This document shows, piece after piece, positions 1 through 8,871 of a stretch of 64,000 nucleotides of DNA. The notes beneath the pieces were generated by a model. The model saw only the letters and a program-made list of their open reading frames with translations, was not told where the DNA came from and ran no database searches. The DNA is taken from the NCBI GenBank assembly GCA_023384095.1, contig JAHDXT010000008.1, positions 1 through 64,000 on the forward strand, given 5' to 3'. Position 1 is the stretch's first letter; each line of letters begins with the position of its first letter. A program made the translations under genes and the position numbers. The stretch comes from Hyphomicrobiaceae bacterium. GTDB taxonomy: Bacteria > Pseudomonadota > Alphaproteobacteria > Rhizobiales > Hyphomicrobiaceae.

Positions 1-116
1 TGCCCCATGTGAATCCAGCACATAGCGTGAATCAATCAGCCGGAGTCGGTATGACGGCTTGGAAAGGCGGTCACGTCTCGGAGCTGCCTCCTGCCGAAGC
101 CTTGCCGGTGCCGGAC

Positions 117-1106
117 CTAGCTCCTGCGCCTGTTCAGGACTTCCAGCGCGACTTCCTCGATGCCGGCGGCGTCGAGCCGGTAGTGCGCGTAGAGGTGGGT
201 CGGCGGCGCGATGAGGCTGTATTCGTCGTAGATCCCGTGGCGCCGTAGTGGCACGCCGCATCCCTCATCCGCGAGGACCTCCGCCACGGCGGACCCCAAG
301 CCGCCAAGCACGTTGTGCTCCTCGACGGTCAGCAGCGCCTTCGACCGGGCCGCGGCGCTCAGGACCGCCTCGTGATCGAGCGGCTTCACCGTCGCCATGT
401 CGATCACGCCGATGGAGCGGCCTTCGGCGTTGAGCTTACGGGTGGCCTCCAGCGCCGGGTGCACCGGCAAGCCGCAGGCGATGATCGTCAGCTCATCGCC
501 TACCATGTGCTCGATCGCCTTGCCAATGACGAACGGTTGCCCCTTTTCGTAGACGTCGGGCTCGCGGCCGCGGCCGATGCGGAAATAGATCGGCTGGTCC
601 CAGTCGGCCGAAGCCTTGACGGCGGCGGCGAGCTGCGGACCGTCGGCCGGCGAGATCACCGTCAGATCGGCGATCGCCCGCATGGTGGAGATGTCCTCGG
701 TGGCGTGGTGGGAGGTTCCGTAGAAGCCGAGCGAGATGCCGGTATGGTGCCCCACCAGGCGCACCTTCTGGGCGCAGTAGGCGAGATCCATCCGGATCTG
801 CTCGCAGCAGAGCAGGCCGAGGAACGACGCGAACGTGGCCACGAACGGCGTGTAGCCGGTGGTCGCCAGTCCGGCCGCCACCGTCACCATGTTCTGCTCG
901 GAAATGCCGAACTGGATGTAACGATCGGGGAACCGCTTCGCGAACCTGTTGAGTCCGTTCGAATACTGAAGGTCCGCCGACCCGGCGACGACCGGATGGC
1001 CGTCTTCGACCAGCCCGATCAGCGCGTTGGACAGGAAGCTCAGGCCCGGGTTCGCGGCATTGAGCGCGCGGTACTGCCAGGAATTGGGCGATTGGGGTCC
1101 GGCCAT
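117..1106 (-). CDS. Transketolase C-terminal subunit (split transketolase)
   Basis: 329 aa ORF; GISEQNMVTVAAGLA and pyrimidine-binding/C-terminal transketolase-like sequence; adjacent to the N-terminal half gene. Confidence 0.9.
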   Translation of the reverse strand: MAGPQSPNSWQYRALNAANPGLSFLSNALIGLVEDGHPVVAGSADLQYSNGLNRFAKRFPDRYIQFGISEQNMVTVAAGLATTGYTPFVATFASFLGLLCCEQIRMDLAYCAQKVRLVGHHTGISLGFYGTSHHATEDISTMRAIADLTVISPADGPQLAAAVKASADWDQPIYFRIGRGREPDVYEKGQPFVIGKAIEHMVGDELTIIACGLPVHPALEATRKLNAEGRSIGVIDMATVKPLDHEAVLSAAARSKALLTVEEHNVLGGLGSAVAEVLADEGCGVPLRRHGIYDEYSLIAPPTHLYAHYRLDAAGIEEVALEVLNRRRS

Positions 1107-1109
1107 GGC

Positions 1110-1982
1110 TCAGATCTCCCGGCTCATGATCTCTTCAACGGCAGTCCGGGCATCCACCGGGTCGAGATAGCCGAGGTGCCAGCCGGGCTCCGTCTCCATG
1201 AAGGAGACGCCCTTGCCCTTCAGTGTCCGCGCGACGATGCAGGCCGGGCTCCGGCGCGTGACGTCCGCCTTCACCCGGCGCAACAGCGTCGTCAGCGCGG
1301 AGAGGTCGTGGCCGTCAACCTCGTAGGCGTCCCATCCGAAGGCCCGCCACTTCTCGGCCAGCGGCTCGATGCCGTTCACGTCGTCGACGGCGCCGTCGAG
1401 CTGGAAGCCGTTGCGGTCCACGACCACGACGAGCCGGGACAGCTTGTGGTGGGCCGCGAAGAGCGCCGCCTCCCAGACCTGCCCCTCCTGCATCTCGCCG
1501 TCGCCCAGCATGACGAAGACGTTGAAATCGCGCCCGGAAACCCGGCCGCCGTAGGCCATTCCCGCGCCGGCGGAGAGGGCATGACCGATGGAGCCGGAGC
1601 TGAAGTCGATGCCCGGCACCTTTCGCATGTCGGGATGGTCGCCGAGCGGGTTGCCGAGGCGGGTGTAGCCGTCCAGCGTCTCCCTGGAGATGAACCCGTA
1701 GTCGGCGAGGATTGGGAAAAGGCCGACCGCGGCGTGGCCTTTGCCCATGAGGAAGCGGTCGCGGTCCGGCCAGTGCGGCTCGCCGCGCCTAAGCGACATG
1801 ACGTCGTAATAGAGCGCCGCGAAGATCTCGGCCGCCGAGAACACGGAGCTGTAGTGCCCCACCTTGGCGATCTCGATCAGCCGGATCGCCTCCAGCCGGA
1901 CGAAGCGGGCCCTCTCGCGCAGCCGCGCGATCTCGGCCTCCGTCGGCTCAATCTCGTTCCTCGGTGTGCTCGCGGCGGGCAA
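1110..1982 (-). CDS. Transketolase N-terminal subunit (split transketolase)
   Basis: 290 aa ORF; TPP motif GDGEMQEGQVWEAALFAAHHKLSRLVVVVDRN. Confidence 0.9.
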   Translation of the reverse strand: MPAASTPRNEIEPTEAEIARLRERARFVRLEAIRLIEIAKVGHYSSVFSAAEIFAALYYDVMSLRRGEPHWPDRDRFLMGKGHAAVGLFPILADYGFISRETLDGYTRLGNPLGDHPDMRKVPGIDFSSGSIGHALSAGAGMAYGGRVSGRDFNVFVMLGDGEMQEGQVWEAALFAAHHKLSRLVVVVDRNGFQLDGAVDDVNGIEPLAEKWRAFGWDAYEVDGHDLSALTTLLRRVKADVTRRSPACIVARTLKGKGVSFMETEPGWHLGYLDPVDARTAVEEIMSREI

Positions 1983-2061
1983 TGCAGTCGCTCCTCGGTG
2001 CCTCGGGAAAGCGCTTCTATCGGGATCACGCGGCGGCCGTCGCCGGCCGCCGCGGTCGCGA

Positions 2062-3072
2062 TCAGATCTTGAGCTGGGAGATGAACGGCTTCATCTTGTT
2101 GGTCGACTCGTCCCAGATCTCCTTCACGTTCTCCTTCGTGATGAACGGCGACTGGAACAGGATCTCCTTCGGCACGCTCTTGCCCTCGAGGATCCTGGCG
2201 GCGACCTCGACGCCTTCGACGCCCATCGGCGTGTACTGCCAGGTGCCGTGGACGTCGCCCCGGTTGATGGCCGCCATCATCTCCGCCTGGATGCCGTCGT
2301 ATCCGGTGATCATCATGCCCTTGAGGCGGCCGGCCTCCCTGGCGGCCTGCATCGCGCCGAGCGCCATGTCGTCGTTGTTGCAGTAGACGCCGTCGATCTC
2401 CCGCTGCGACTGCAGGAAGTCCTCCATCCGGCGCAGCGCCTGCGAGCGCTCGTAGTTGGCGACGGCGTGGCCGACGATCTTCATGCCGCTCTTCTCGACG
2501 ACCTCGCGCCAGCCTTTCGAGCGCTCCTGATTGACCATCGAGCCGGTCTTGCCCTCGATCTGCACGACCTTGGCCGAGGACCCGAGCTTGTCGACGTAGT
2601 ACTTGCCCGCGTTCCGGGCCGTACCGAGGTTGTCGGCCGCCAGACGGCACGTCCAGTTCGCGTCGCCGACGAGCGAGGAGGACAGGACCACGATCGGGAT
2701 GCCGGTCTTGTTGATCTCCTTGACCGCCGGCGTGATGGCCTCAGCGTAGTAGGTCGAGATGATGATGAGGTCCATGCCGCGCGTGACGAAGTCCTCGAGG
2801 TCCTGGACCTGCTGCGAGGGCCGGTCCTTCGCATCCGACACGCTGACATTGAGGCCGAACTTCTCGGCCGTCTCCGTCACGCCGCGGCGCTGGGTGACGA
2901 GCCACTCGATGGTCGAGAAGCTCATCGAATAGCCGACCTTCTTTCCGGCGACCGACGACTGCGCGAAGCCGGAGCGCGCGACGAAGGGGGCGCCGAGGGC
3001 GATCGCGCCCGTGGTGGCCGCGGCGGTTTTCAGGAACTGGCGCCGGGACGCCGTCATATCGAGCTTCTTCAT
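2062..3072 (-). CDS. Sugar ABC transporter substrate-binding protein (ribose-type periplasmic binding protein)
   Basis: Lower part of ORF 2062..4032 starting MKKLDMTASRRQFLKTAAATTGAIALGAPFVARSGFAQ (Tat-like signal) followed by type-I PBP sequence; alternative start at 3090. Confidence 0.88.
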   Translation of the reverse strand: MKKLDMTASRRQFLKTAAATTGAIALGAPFVARSGFAQSSVAGKKVGYSMSFSTIEWLVTQRRGVTETAEKFGLNVSVSDAKDRPSQQVQDLEDFVTRGMDLIIISTYYAEAITPAVKEINKTGIPIVVLSSSLVGDANWTCRLAADNLGTARNAGKYYVDKLGSSAKVVQIEGKTGSMVNQERSKGWREVVEKSGMKIVGHAVANYERSQALRRMEDFLQSQREIDGVYCNNDDMALGAMQAAREAGRLKGMMITGYDGIQAEMMAAINRGDVHGTWQYTPMGVEGVEVAARILEGKSVPKEILFQSPFITKENVKEIWDESTNKMKPFISQLKI

Positions 3073-3092
3073 GGTTTTCCTTCCCTTCATGT

Positions 3093-4094
3093 CTACTTCT
3101 TCACTCGTGAGCGGATATCGCTCATGATCACCGCGACGACGATGATCACTCCCTGCAGCAGCATCTGAACGAATGGCGATATTCCGAGCAGATTCAGGAT
3201 GTTGCCCAGGATCGCCAGGATCAGGATGCCCAGGATGGTGCCGTGCACGCCGCCGATGCCGCCGTCGAAGGTGGTGCCGCCGATGAGCGCGGCCGAGATG
3301 GCGTCGAGCTCGATGAGCTGGCCGGCGTTCGGCTCGGCGACGGTGAGCCGGCTGACCAGGATGATGCCGGCCACCGCGGCGAGCAGGCCGCTGATCGCGT
3401 AGATCTTGATCTTCATCCAGTCGACCGCGATGCCGTAGAGGCGGGCGGCGTCCTCGTTGGCGCCCACCGCATAGACATGGCGCCCGAACCGCAGGCTCCC
3501 CAGGGCGTAGGCGGCCGCGGCCCAGACCAGCGCGGCGATGATGACCGGCACCGGAACCGGCCCGACGTAGCCGGACCCGATGAACAGGAACCACTCCGGC
3601 GGGTTGCGCACGACGATGTTGGCTCCGTCGGTGACGATGTAGACGAGGCCGCGCGCGAAGATCAGCATCGCCAGGGTGGCGATGAAGGGCTGCAGCCGCG
3701 CCTTCGTGATCAGCACGCCGTTGACGGCGCCGAGCACCGTGCCGGCAGCGAGCGCCGCCGGGATCGCCAGCGCGGGGCTCAAGGGCGCCATGATGCCGGT
3801 GACCATGGCCGCGACGCCGAGGATCGACCCGACCGACAGGTCGATCCCCCTGCTCAGGATCACGATCGTCATGCCGATCGCCACGACACCCATCGGGGCG
3901 GCGCCGCGCAGCAGGTTCATGATGTTGCGGACTTCGAAGAAATAGGGGGACGCGACCGCCGCCGCCGAGATCAGGATCACCAGCGCCACGACGTGGCTGT
4001 ACTGCAGCAGCAGCTGCTTCACCGATTTCCACGACTGCCGCCCGCCCGCGGCGGCACTTCCGGCCATGGCATTCTCACTCCATTGGACGCTCAT
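3093..4094 (-). CDS. Sugar ABC transporter permease (RbsC-like)
   Basis: 333 aa hydrophobic protein; GMTIVILSRGIDLSVGSILG motif typical of RbsC/XylH permeases. Confidence 0.9.
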   Translation of the reverse strand: MSVQWSENAMAGSAAAGGRQSWKSVKQLLLQYSHVVALVILISAAAVASPYFFEVRNIMNLLRGAAPMGVVAIGMTIVILSRGIDLSVGSILGVAAMVTGIMAPLSPALAIPAALAAGTVLGAVNGVLITKARLQPFIATLAMLIFARGLVYIVTDGANIVVRNPPEWFLFIGSGYVGPVPVPVIIAALVWAAAAYALGSLRFGRHVYAVGANEDAARLYGIAVDWMKIKIYAISGLLAAVAGIILVSRLTVAEPNAGQLIELDAISAALIGGTTFDGGIGGVHGTILGILILAILGNILNLLGISPFVQMLLQGVIIVVAVIMSDIRSRVKK

Positions 4095-4165
4095 GCCTCC
4101 CCCTCCCGTCCTGAGCCGCCGATTGCAGTCCCGATCGGATGTCGCCCGACCAGGCGGCCCTGTCA

Positions 4166-4180
4166 GAAAATCGTTTTTTC
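4166..4180. promoter_or_regulatory. Candidate LacI-family operator 1
   Basis: GAAAATCGTTTTTTC, CG-centred imperfect palindrome, upstream of the permease/SBP/transketolase operon. Confidence 0.7.
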
Positions 4181-4301
4181 GACTTTATTGAGGCCGTCCC
4201 AGGCTGTCAATCGGGGATTTCCGGGATGAATCCGCCGTTGCCGGCCGGTTTCGACAGAGCTTGCCGGGTTGATTCCTTCCGTCGACCCGAGTTATAAGCG
4301 A

Positions 4302-4316
4302 GAAAACCGTTTTTTC
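4302..4316. promoter_or_regulatory. Candidate LacI-family operator 2
   Basis: GAAAACCGTTTTTTC immediately 5' of the GGAGG Shine-Dalgarno of the 4327 CDS. Confidence 0.7.
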
Positions 4317-4326
4317 GGAGGATTAA

Positions 4327-5256
4327 TTGTCCATCCCAGCAAATGCGGCCGCGGGCGCGCGACGGTTGGAGAAGGTGCAGAGCCTTGCGGACGCGGCCGG
4401 CCTCGTCGCGGACGGCTGCCGCATCGCCATCGGCGGCTTTGCGATCTACCAGCGGCCCATGGCCTTCGTGCGCGAGCTCGTCCGGCAGCGGCGGAAGGGA
4501 CTGACGGTCGTCGGCGTCACCAACAGCATCGACACCGACATGCTGATCGGGGCGGGCGCGGTGCGCCGCGTCGAGACGAGCTACGTCGGCTTCGAGAAGT
4601 ACGGGCTCGCGAGGAACTTCCGCCGCGCCTGCGAGCGGGACGGCCTCGACGTCGTCGACTACCCGGAGCTGCTGAGCTGGGACCGCTTCCGCGCCAGCCA
4701 GGAGAACCTGGCGTTCTGGCCGGCGCCAGGGCTCGGCGGCACCGACGTGGTGCGCCTCAACGCCGACATCCGGCCGTTCACCTGCCCGGCCTCGGGCCGC
4801 CCCCTTCACGCGCTCCCGGCCGCCGCGCCGGACGTCGTCGTCCTCCACGCCCTGGCGTCCGACGTCTACGGCAACGTGATCTTCCCGCCCTACCGGAACC
4901 TGCCGCAGAACCTCGATCTCACCCTGGCGAGGTGCTGCGACAGGCTGATCGTCACGGTGGAGCGGATCGTCAGCGAGAACTTCCTGCGGCGCCATTCCCA
5001 CCTGGTGGAGATCCCGTCCGTCCGGGTGAGCGCCGTCTGCGTGGCGCCTTTCGGGGCCCATCCCACGTCCATGCTCGGCCGCTACGAGGACGATCAGGCG
5101 CACTGGCAGGCCTATGTGGACGCATCGCAGACGGACGAGGGCTTCCGCCGCTACCTCGACGACTACGTGCTCGGGCTCGACAGCCACGCCGCCTACCTGG
5201 ACAAGGTGGGCGGCTCGCGCCTCGCTTCGCTCTTCCAGGTGGACACCCAGAAATGA
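4327..5256 (+). CDS. CoA-transferase-fold subunit A (glutaconate CoA-transferase alpha / IpdA-like)
   Basis: 309 aa; family-I CoA-transferase-like sequence (RPMAFVRELVRQ..., APFGAHPTSMLGRYEDDQAHWQAYV); TTG start with good SD. Confidence 0.82.
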   Translation: MSIPANAAAGARRLEKVQSLADAAGLVADGCRIAIGGFAIYQRPMAFVRELVRQRRKGLTVVGVTNSIDTDMLIGAGAVRRVETSYVGFEKYGLARNFRRACERDGLDVVDYPELLSWDRFRASQENLAFWPAPGLGGTDVVRLNADIRPFTCPASGRPLHALPAAAPDVVVLHALASDVYGNVIFPPYRNLPQNLDLTLARCCDRLIVTVERIVSENFLRRHSHLVEIPSVRVSAVCVAPFGAHPTSMLGRYEDDQAHWQAYVDASQTDEGFRRYLDDYVLGLDSHAAYLDKVGGSRLASLFQVDTQK

Positions 5257-6086
5257 CCGCGACCGACTTCACCCTCAACGAGCTCCTGGTCGCCAACCTG
5301 GCGCGCGATCTCAGGGACGGCGAGCTCGGCTTCACCGGCCTCGCCACGGGCAGCGCCGCCGCGCTCTATGCCACCGCGATCCCGCTCGTCGCGATGGAGC
5401 TGGCCCGGCGGCTCCATGCGCCCAATCTCACCGTCCTGCTGGCGGGCTGGGTGCACAATCCCGATCTTGCCGCGCTCGACGAGCTCCCCGACGCCGAGTT
5501 CGACGAGCGGCTGCGCGACCTGCCCTGCGAGTCCCAGCTCCTCACCTATCCCGGCCAGTTCAGCCTGAGACGGGGCAACATCAGCTTCGGCTTCGGGTCC
5601 GGCGTCCAGATCGACCGCGTCGGCAACATCAACAGCGTGTGCATCGGCGACCATGCGAAGCCGAAGGTCCGCCTCGTCGGTCCCATCCTCCTGCCGGAGC
5701 ATTTCTCCATGTTCGGGCGCGAGTACGTCATGATGCCGCGCCACGACAGCCGGACCATCGTCGAGAAGGTCGACTACGTCGCCGGCGTCGGCTACCCGGG
5801 CGGCCTCGAGGGCCGCAAGGCGCTGGGCCTCGCCTGGGGCGGCCCGGAGCTCGTCATCACGCCGAAATGCTTCTTCGACTTCGACAAGGCCGCGGGGCGG
5901 ATGACGGTGCGCTCCATCCACCCCGGCGTGGACATCGACGACCTGCGCGCGTCCACCGGCTTCGATCTCGGCGACCTGGCGGCCGTCCCGGTCACGCCGG
6001 CCCCGACGTCCCGGGAGCTCTCCATCATCCGCGCGGAGATCGATCCGCGCGGCATCCTGATCGGGAACGGGCCACGCGCCGGCTGA
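5253..6086 (+). CDS. CoA-transferase-fold subunit B (glutaconate CoA-transferase beta / IpdB-like)
   Basis: Starts MTATDFTLNELLVANLARDLRDGELGFTG, ATGA overlap with the A subunit; within ORF 4269..6086; catalytic Glu position appears to be Ala. Confidence 0.82.
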   Translation: MTATDFTLNELLVANLARDLRDGELGFTGLATGSAAALYATAIPLVAMELARRLHAPNLTVLLAGWVHNPDLAALDELPDAEFDERLRDLPCESQLLTYPGQFSLRRGNISFGFGSGVQIDRVGNINSVCIGDHAKPKVRLVGPILLPEHFSMFGREYVMMPRHDSRTIVEKVDYVAGVGYPGGLEGRKALGLAWGGPELVITPKCFFDFDKAAGRMTVRSIHPGVDIDDLRASTGFDLGDLAAVPVTPAPTSRELSIIRAEIDPRGILIGNGPRAG

Positions 6087-6145
6087 CCGCCTGCGCGAAG
6101 GCCCGGAGCACCGACATCCAGCGGTAGTCCAGAGCGGGAGAACGC

Positions 6146-6994
6146 ATGATCACCGGCCGCACGAAGCTGTTCTGTATTGTCGCCGACCCGATCGAGCATG
6201 TGAGGACGCCGCAGATGTTCAATGCACATCTGGAGAGCGTCGGGATCGACGCGGTGCTCGTTCCCGCCCACGTCACGTCCGACAGGCTGCCGTCGCTCGT
6301 GTCCGGCCTGCGGCACTGCGAGAACCTGCTGGGCATCGTCGTCACGCTGCCGCACAAGATCGCGATCGTGGACCTGTGCGACGAGCTGCACGGCACGGCC
6401 CGCCTGGCCGGTGCGGCCAACATTCTGCGGCGCGAGCCCGACGGACGCCTCACGGGCGCGAACTTCGACGGCATCGGGTTCCTGCGGTCCCTGGAGGAGG
6501 TGGTCGCCAGCGTGCGGGGCAGAAGCGTGTACCTGGCCGGCGCCGGCGGCGTCGCCCGCGCCATCGCCTTCAGTCTCGCCGGCGCCGGAGCGAGCCGGCT
6601 TTCGATCTGCAACCGCTCCGAGGCGAGGGCGGCCGAGCTTCTGGACGCGGTCAGGAGGCAGTACCCGGACGTGATCACCGGCCTGGCGGGCGGCGCGCCC
6701 GAGGGCTGCGACATCGCGATCAACGCCACGCTCCTCGGCCTGCGCGCGGACGATCCGCTCCCGTTCTCGGTCGATGCGCTGCCGCCGCACGCGGTGGTCG
6801 CCGACGTGGTCATGGAGCCGATCATGACGCCGCTGCTGAAGACGGCCCGGCGGCGGGGCCTGAACATCCTGACCGGGGATGCCATGCTGCGGTTCCAGCT
6901 CGGACTGTGGGTGGAGTTCATCGCAGGCGGTCCGGCGGCTCCCGCGCTCTCCAACGGCGCCGCCGCCGCCGCGACGCTCGCCCCCAAGGCCTGA
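6146..6994 (+). CDS. Shikimate dehydrogenase-like (AroE family) oxidoreductase
   Basis: 282 aa; VTLPHK, NFDGIGF and YLAGAGGVARAIAFSL Rossmann motif; catabolic context. Confidence 0.85.
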   Translation: MITGRTKLFCIVADPIEHVRTPQMFNAHLESVGIDAVLVPAHVTSDRLPSLVSGLRHCENLLGIVVTLPHKIAIVDLCDELHGTARLAGAANILRREPDGRLTGANFDGIGFLRSLEEVVASVRGRSVYLAGAGGVARAIAFSLAGAGASRLSICNRSEARAAELLDAVRRQYPDVITGLAGGAPEGCDIAINATLLGLRADDPLPFSVDALPPHAVVADVVMEPIMTPLLKTARRRGLNILTGDAMLRFQLGLWVEFIAGGPAAPALSNGAAAAATLAPKA

Positions 6995-7014
6995 TTTTCG
7001 GAAAGCTGACCGCC

Positions 7015-8091
7015 ATGCTGGTTTTCGGCGCGCCCGCCCGCTACGTCCAAGGCCCCGGAGCCCTCGCCTCGATCGGCGAGGAGCTGGGCCGGCTCGGCCG
7101 CTCGGCCGTGCTCCTCATCGACCGCGGCGTTGCCGGCCGGCTGCTGCCGGCCATCGAGCGGAGCTGCGGCGCGGCCGGCGTCGCGCTGACGGTGCTGGAG
7201 TTCGCGGGCGAGTGCTCGCCCGAGGCCATCGAGGACCTGGCGGGCCGCCTCGGCTCCGCGCGGCCGGCGATCGCCGTGGCTGCCGGCGGGGGCAAGTGCA
7301 TCGACACGGGCAAGGGGCTCGGCAAGCGCCTCGGCGCCAGGATCGTCACGGTCCCGACGATCGCCTCGAACGACTCGCCCACGAGCCACATCTATGTCCT
7401 CTACGATGCCGACCACCGGCTGCTCAGCGTCGAGAAGCTGGAGCGCAACCCGGACCTCGTGCTGGTCGATACGGACGTGATCGTCCGTGCCCCGGCGGTG
7501 TTCCTGCTGGCCGGCATCGGCGACTGCCTCGTCAAGAAGTACGAGGTCGAGGCCTGCGTGCAGTCCGGCGGCCGCAACGTCTTCGGGTCGGAGCCGTCGC
7601 TGGCGGCGCTCGCCATGGCGCGCGGCTGCTACGATATCCTGCGCGAGGATGCTGAGGCCGCCTTGGAGGCGGTGGCCGCCGGCACGGTCAGCCCGGCGTT
7701 CGAGCGGGTCGTGGAAACCTGCATCCTGATGTCCGGCCTGAGCTTCGAGAACGGCGGGCTGTGCATCGCCCACGCCATGACGCGCGGCCTGTCGGCGGTG
7801 CCGGCCGTCGCGCATACGCTGCACGGCCTGCAGGTCGCCTACGGCATCACGGTCCAGCTCGCCCTCGAGGGCCGCGACCCGGACTTCATGCGCGACCATG
7901 CCGGCTTCTACAACCGGGTCGGCCTGCCGGCGACGCTCAAGGCGCTCGGCCTTGCGGACCCGTCTCCCGACGTCTTCGACGTGATCGCCGACGCGACGCT
8001 CGGCGTGGTCCACATGCAGAACTTTCCGCGGTCGGTGTCGAAGGCGGAGTTCGTCGCGGCTATGCGCGATGTCGAGGAGAGATTCGGCTGA
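7015..8091 (+). CDS. Iron-containing alcohol dehydrogenase, glycerol dehydrogenase (GldA)-like
   Basis: 358 aa starting MLVFGAPARYVQGPGALASIGEEL; GGGKCIDTGKGLGKRLG and VPTIASNDSPTSHIYVLY motifs. Confidence 0.85.
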   Translation: MLVFGAPARYVQGPGALASIGEELGRLGRSAVLLIDRGVAGRLLPAIERSCGAAGVALTVLEFAGECSPEAIEDLAGRLGSARPAIAVAAGGGKCIDTGKGLGKRLGARIVTVPTIASNDSPTSHIYVLYDADHRLLSVEKLERNPDLVLVDTDVIVRAPAVFLLAGIGDCLVKKYEVEACVQSGGRNVFGSEPSLAALAMARGCYDILREDAEAALEAVAAGTVSPAFERVVETCILMSGLSFENGGLCIAHAMTRGLSAVPAVAHTLHGLQVAYGITVQLALEGRDPDFMRDHAGFYNRVGLPATLKALGLADPSPDVFDVIADATLGVVHMQNFPRSVSKAEFVAAMRDVEERFG

Positions 8092-8127
8092 CGGCCGCGG
8101 CGAGCGCCGTCCGCCGACGAGCCTCGC

Positions 8128-8820
8128 TCACGCGATGCCGTAGCCCCCGTCGACGGGCAGGATGACGCCCGTAACGTAGCGCGCTGCGTCGGAGAGCAGG
8201 AAATCGACCACGTCCGCCACGTCGGCCGGTGTCCCCCACCTCTTCAACGGCAGCCGCGCCATGATGGCCGTGCTCCGCTCCTCGTTCCGGATCGCCCCGG
8301 CCGACAGGCGCGTGTCGATCCACCCCGGCGCCACCGCGTTCACCCGGATGCCGTCGGGCGCGAAGGCCACCGCCAGCGATCGCGTGAGCTGCACCACCGC
8401 GCCCTTGCTGGCCGCGTAGCCCGGATTGCGGCTCGAGCCGAAGAAGCTCCACATCGAGGCGATGTTCACCACGGCGCCCTTGCCGGCGACCAGCGCCGGC
8501 TTCAGGGCCATGGTCACGATGAGGCCGGACGCAACGTTCACGTCCATGACGCGGCGGAACCCGTCGGCCTCGAACTCGCGGCCATCGTGCAGGATCATGC
8601 CGGCACAGTTCACCAGCGCTGACAGAGCCGGGAACTCGGCGGCGAAGCGCGCGACCTCGCCGGCGTCGGTCACGTCGAGGCGCTGGAACTCGATGCCGGC
8701 CGGAAGGTACTCGTCTCGGTCGATGCCGCAGCACACGACCCGGCCCTGCGCCGCCAGCTTCTCGGCGCACGCCCGCCCTATGCCGGTGCCCCCGCCCGTC
8801 ACGATCGCCACCTTGGTCAT
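8128..8820 (-). CDS. SDR family oxidoreductase
   Basis: 230 aa; TGGGTGIG cofactor motif, NCAG, YAASKGAVVQLTRSLA, C-terminal VDGGYGIA. Confidence 0.9.
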   Translation of the reverse strand: MTKVAIVTGGGTGIGRACAEKLAAQGRVVCCGIDRDEYLPAGIEFQRLDVTDAGEVARFAAEFPALSALVNCAGMILHDGREFEADGFRRVMDVNVASGLIVTMALKPALVAGKGAVVNIASMWSFFGSSRNPGYAASKGAVVQLTRSLAVAFAPDGIRVNAVAPGWIDTRLSAGAIRNEERSTAIMARLPLKRWGTPADVADVVDFLLSDAARYVTGVILPVDGGYGIA

Positions 8821-8871
8821 GGATCATGTCCTGTGCTTCACGAAGGCGGCCGTTCGGTCTCAGGGTACGGG

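Noticed and set aside
315-2072. 585-aa plus-strand ORF antisense to the transketolase genes
   Set aside because: Shadow ORF typical of high-GC DNA; Arg/Asp/His-rich low-information translation, while the opposite strand encodes clear transketolase motifs
2062-4032. 656-aa ORF as a single protein
   Set aside because: The N-terminal ~310 residues are an out-of-frame reading of the permease gene; the SBP starts at 3072 (or 3090)
6025-8013. 662-aa minus-strand ORF
   Set aside because: Antisense to the AroE-like and GldA-like genes; shadow ORF
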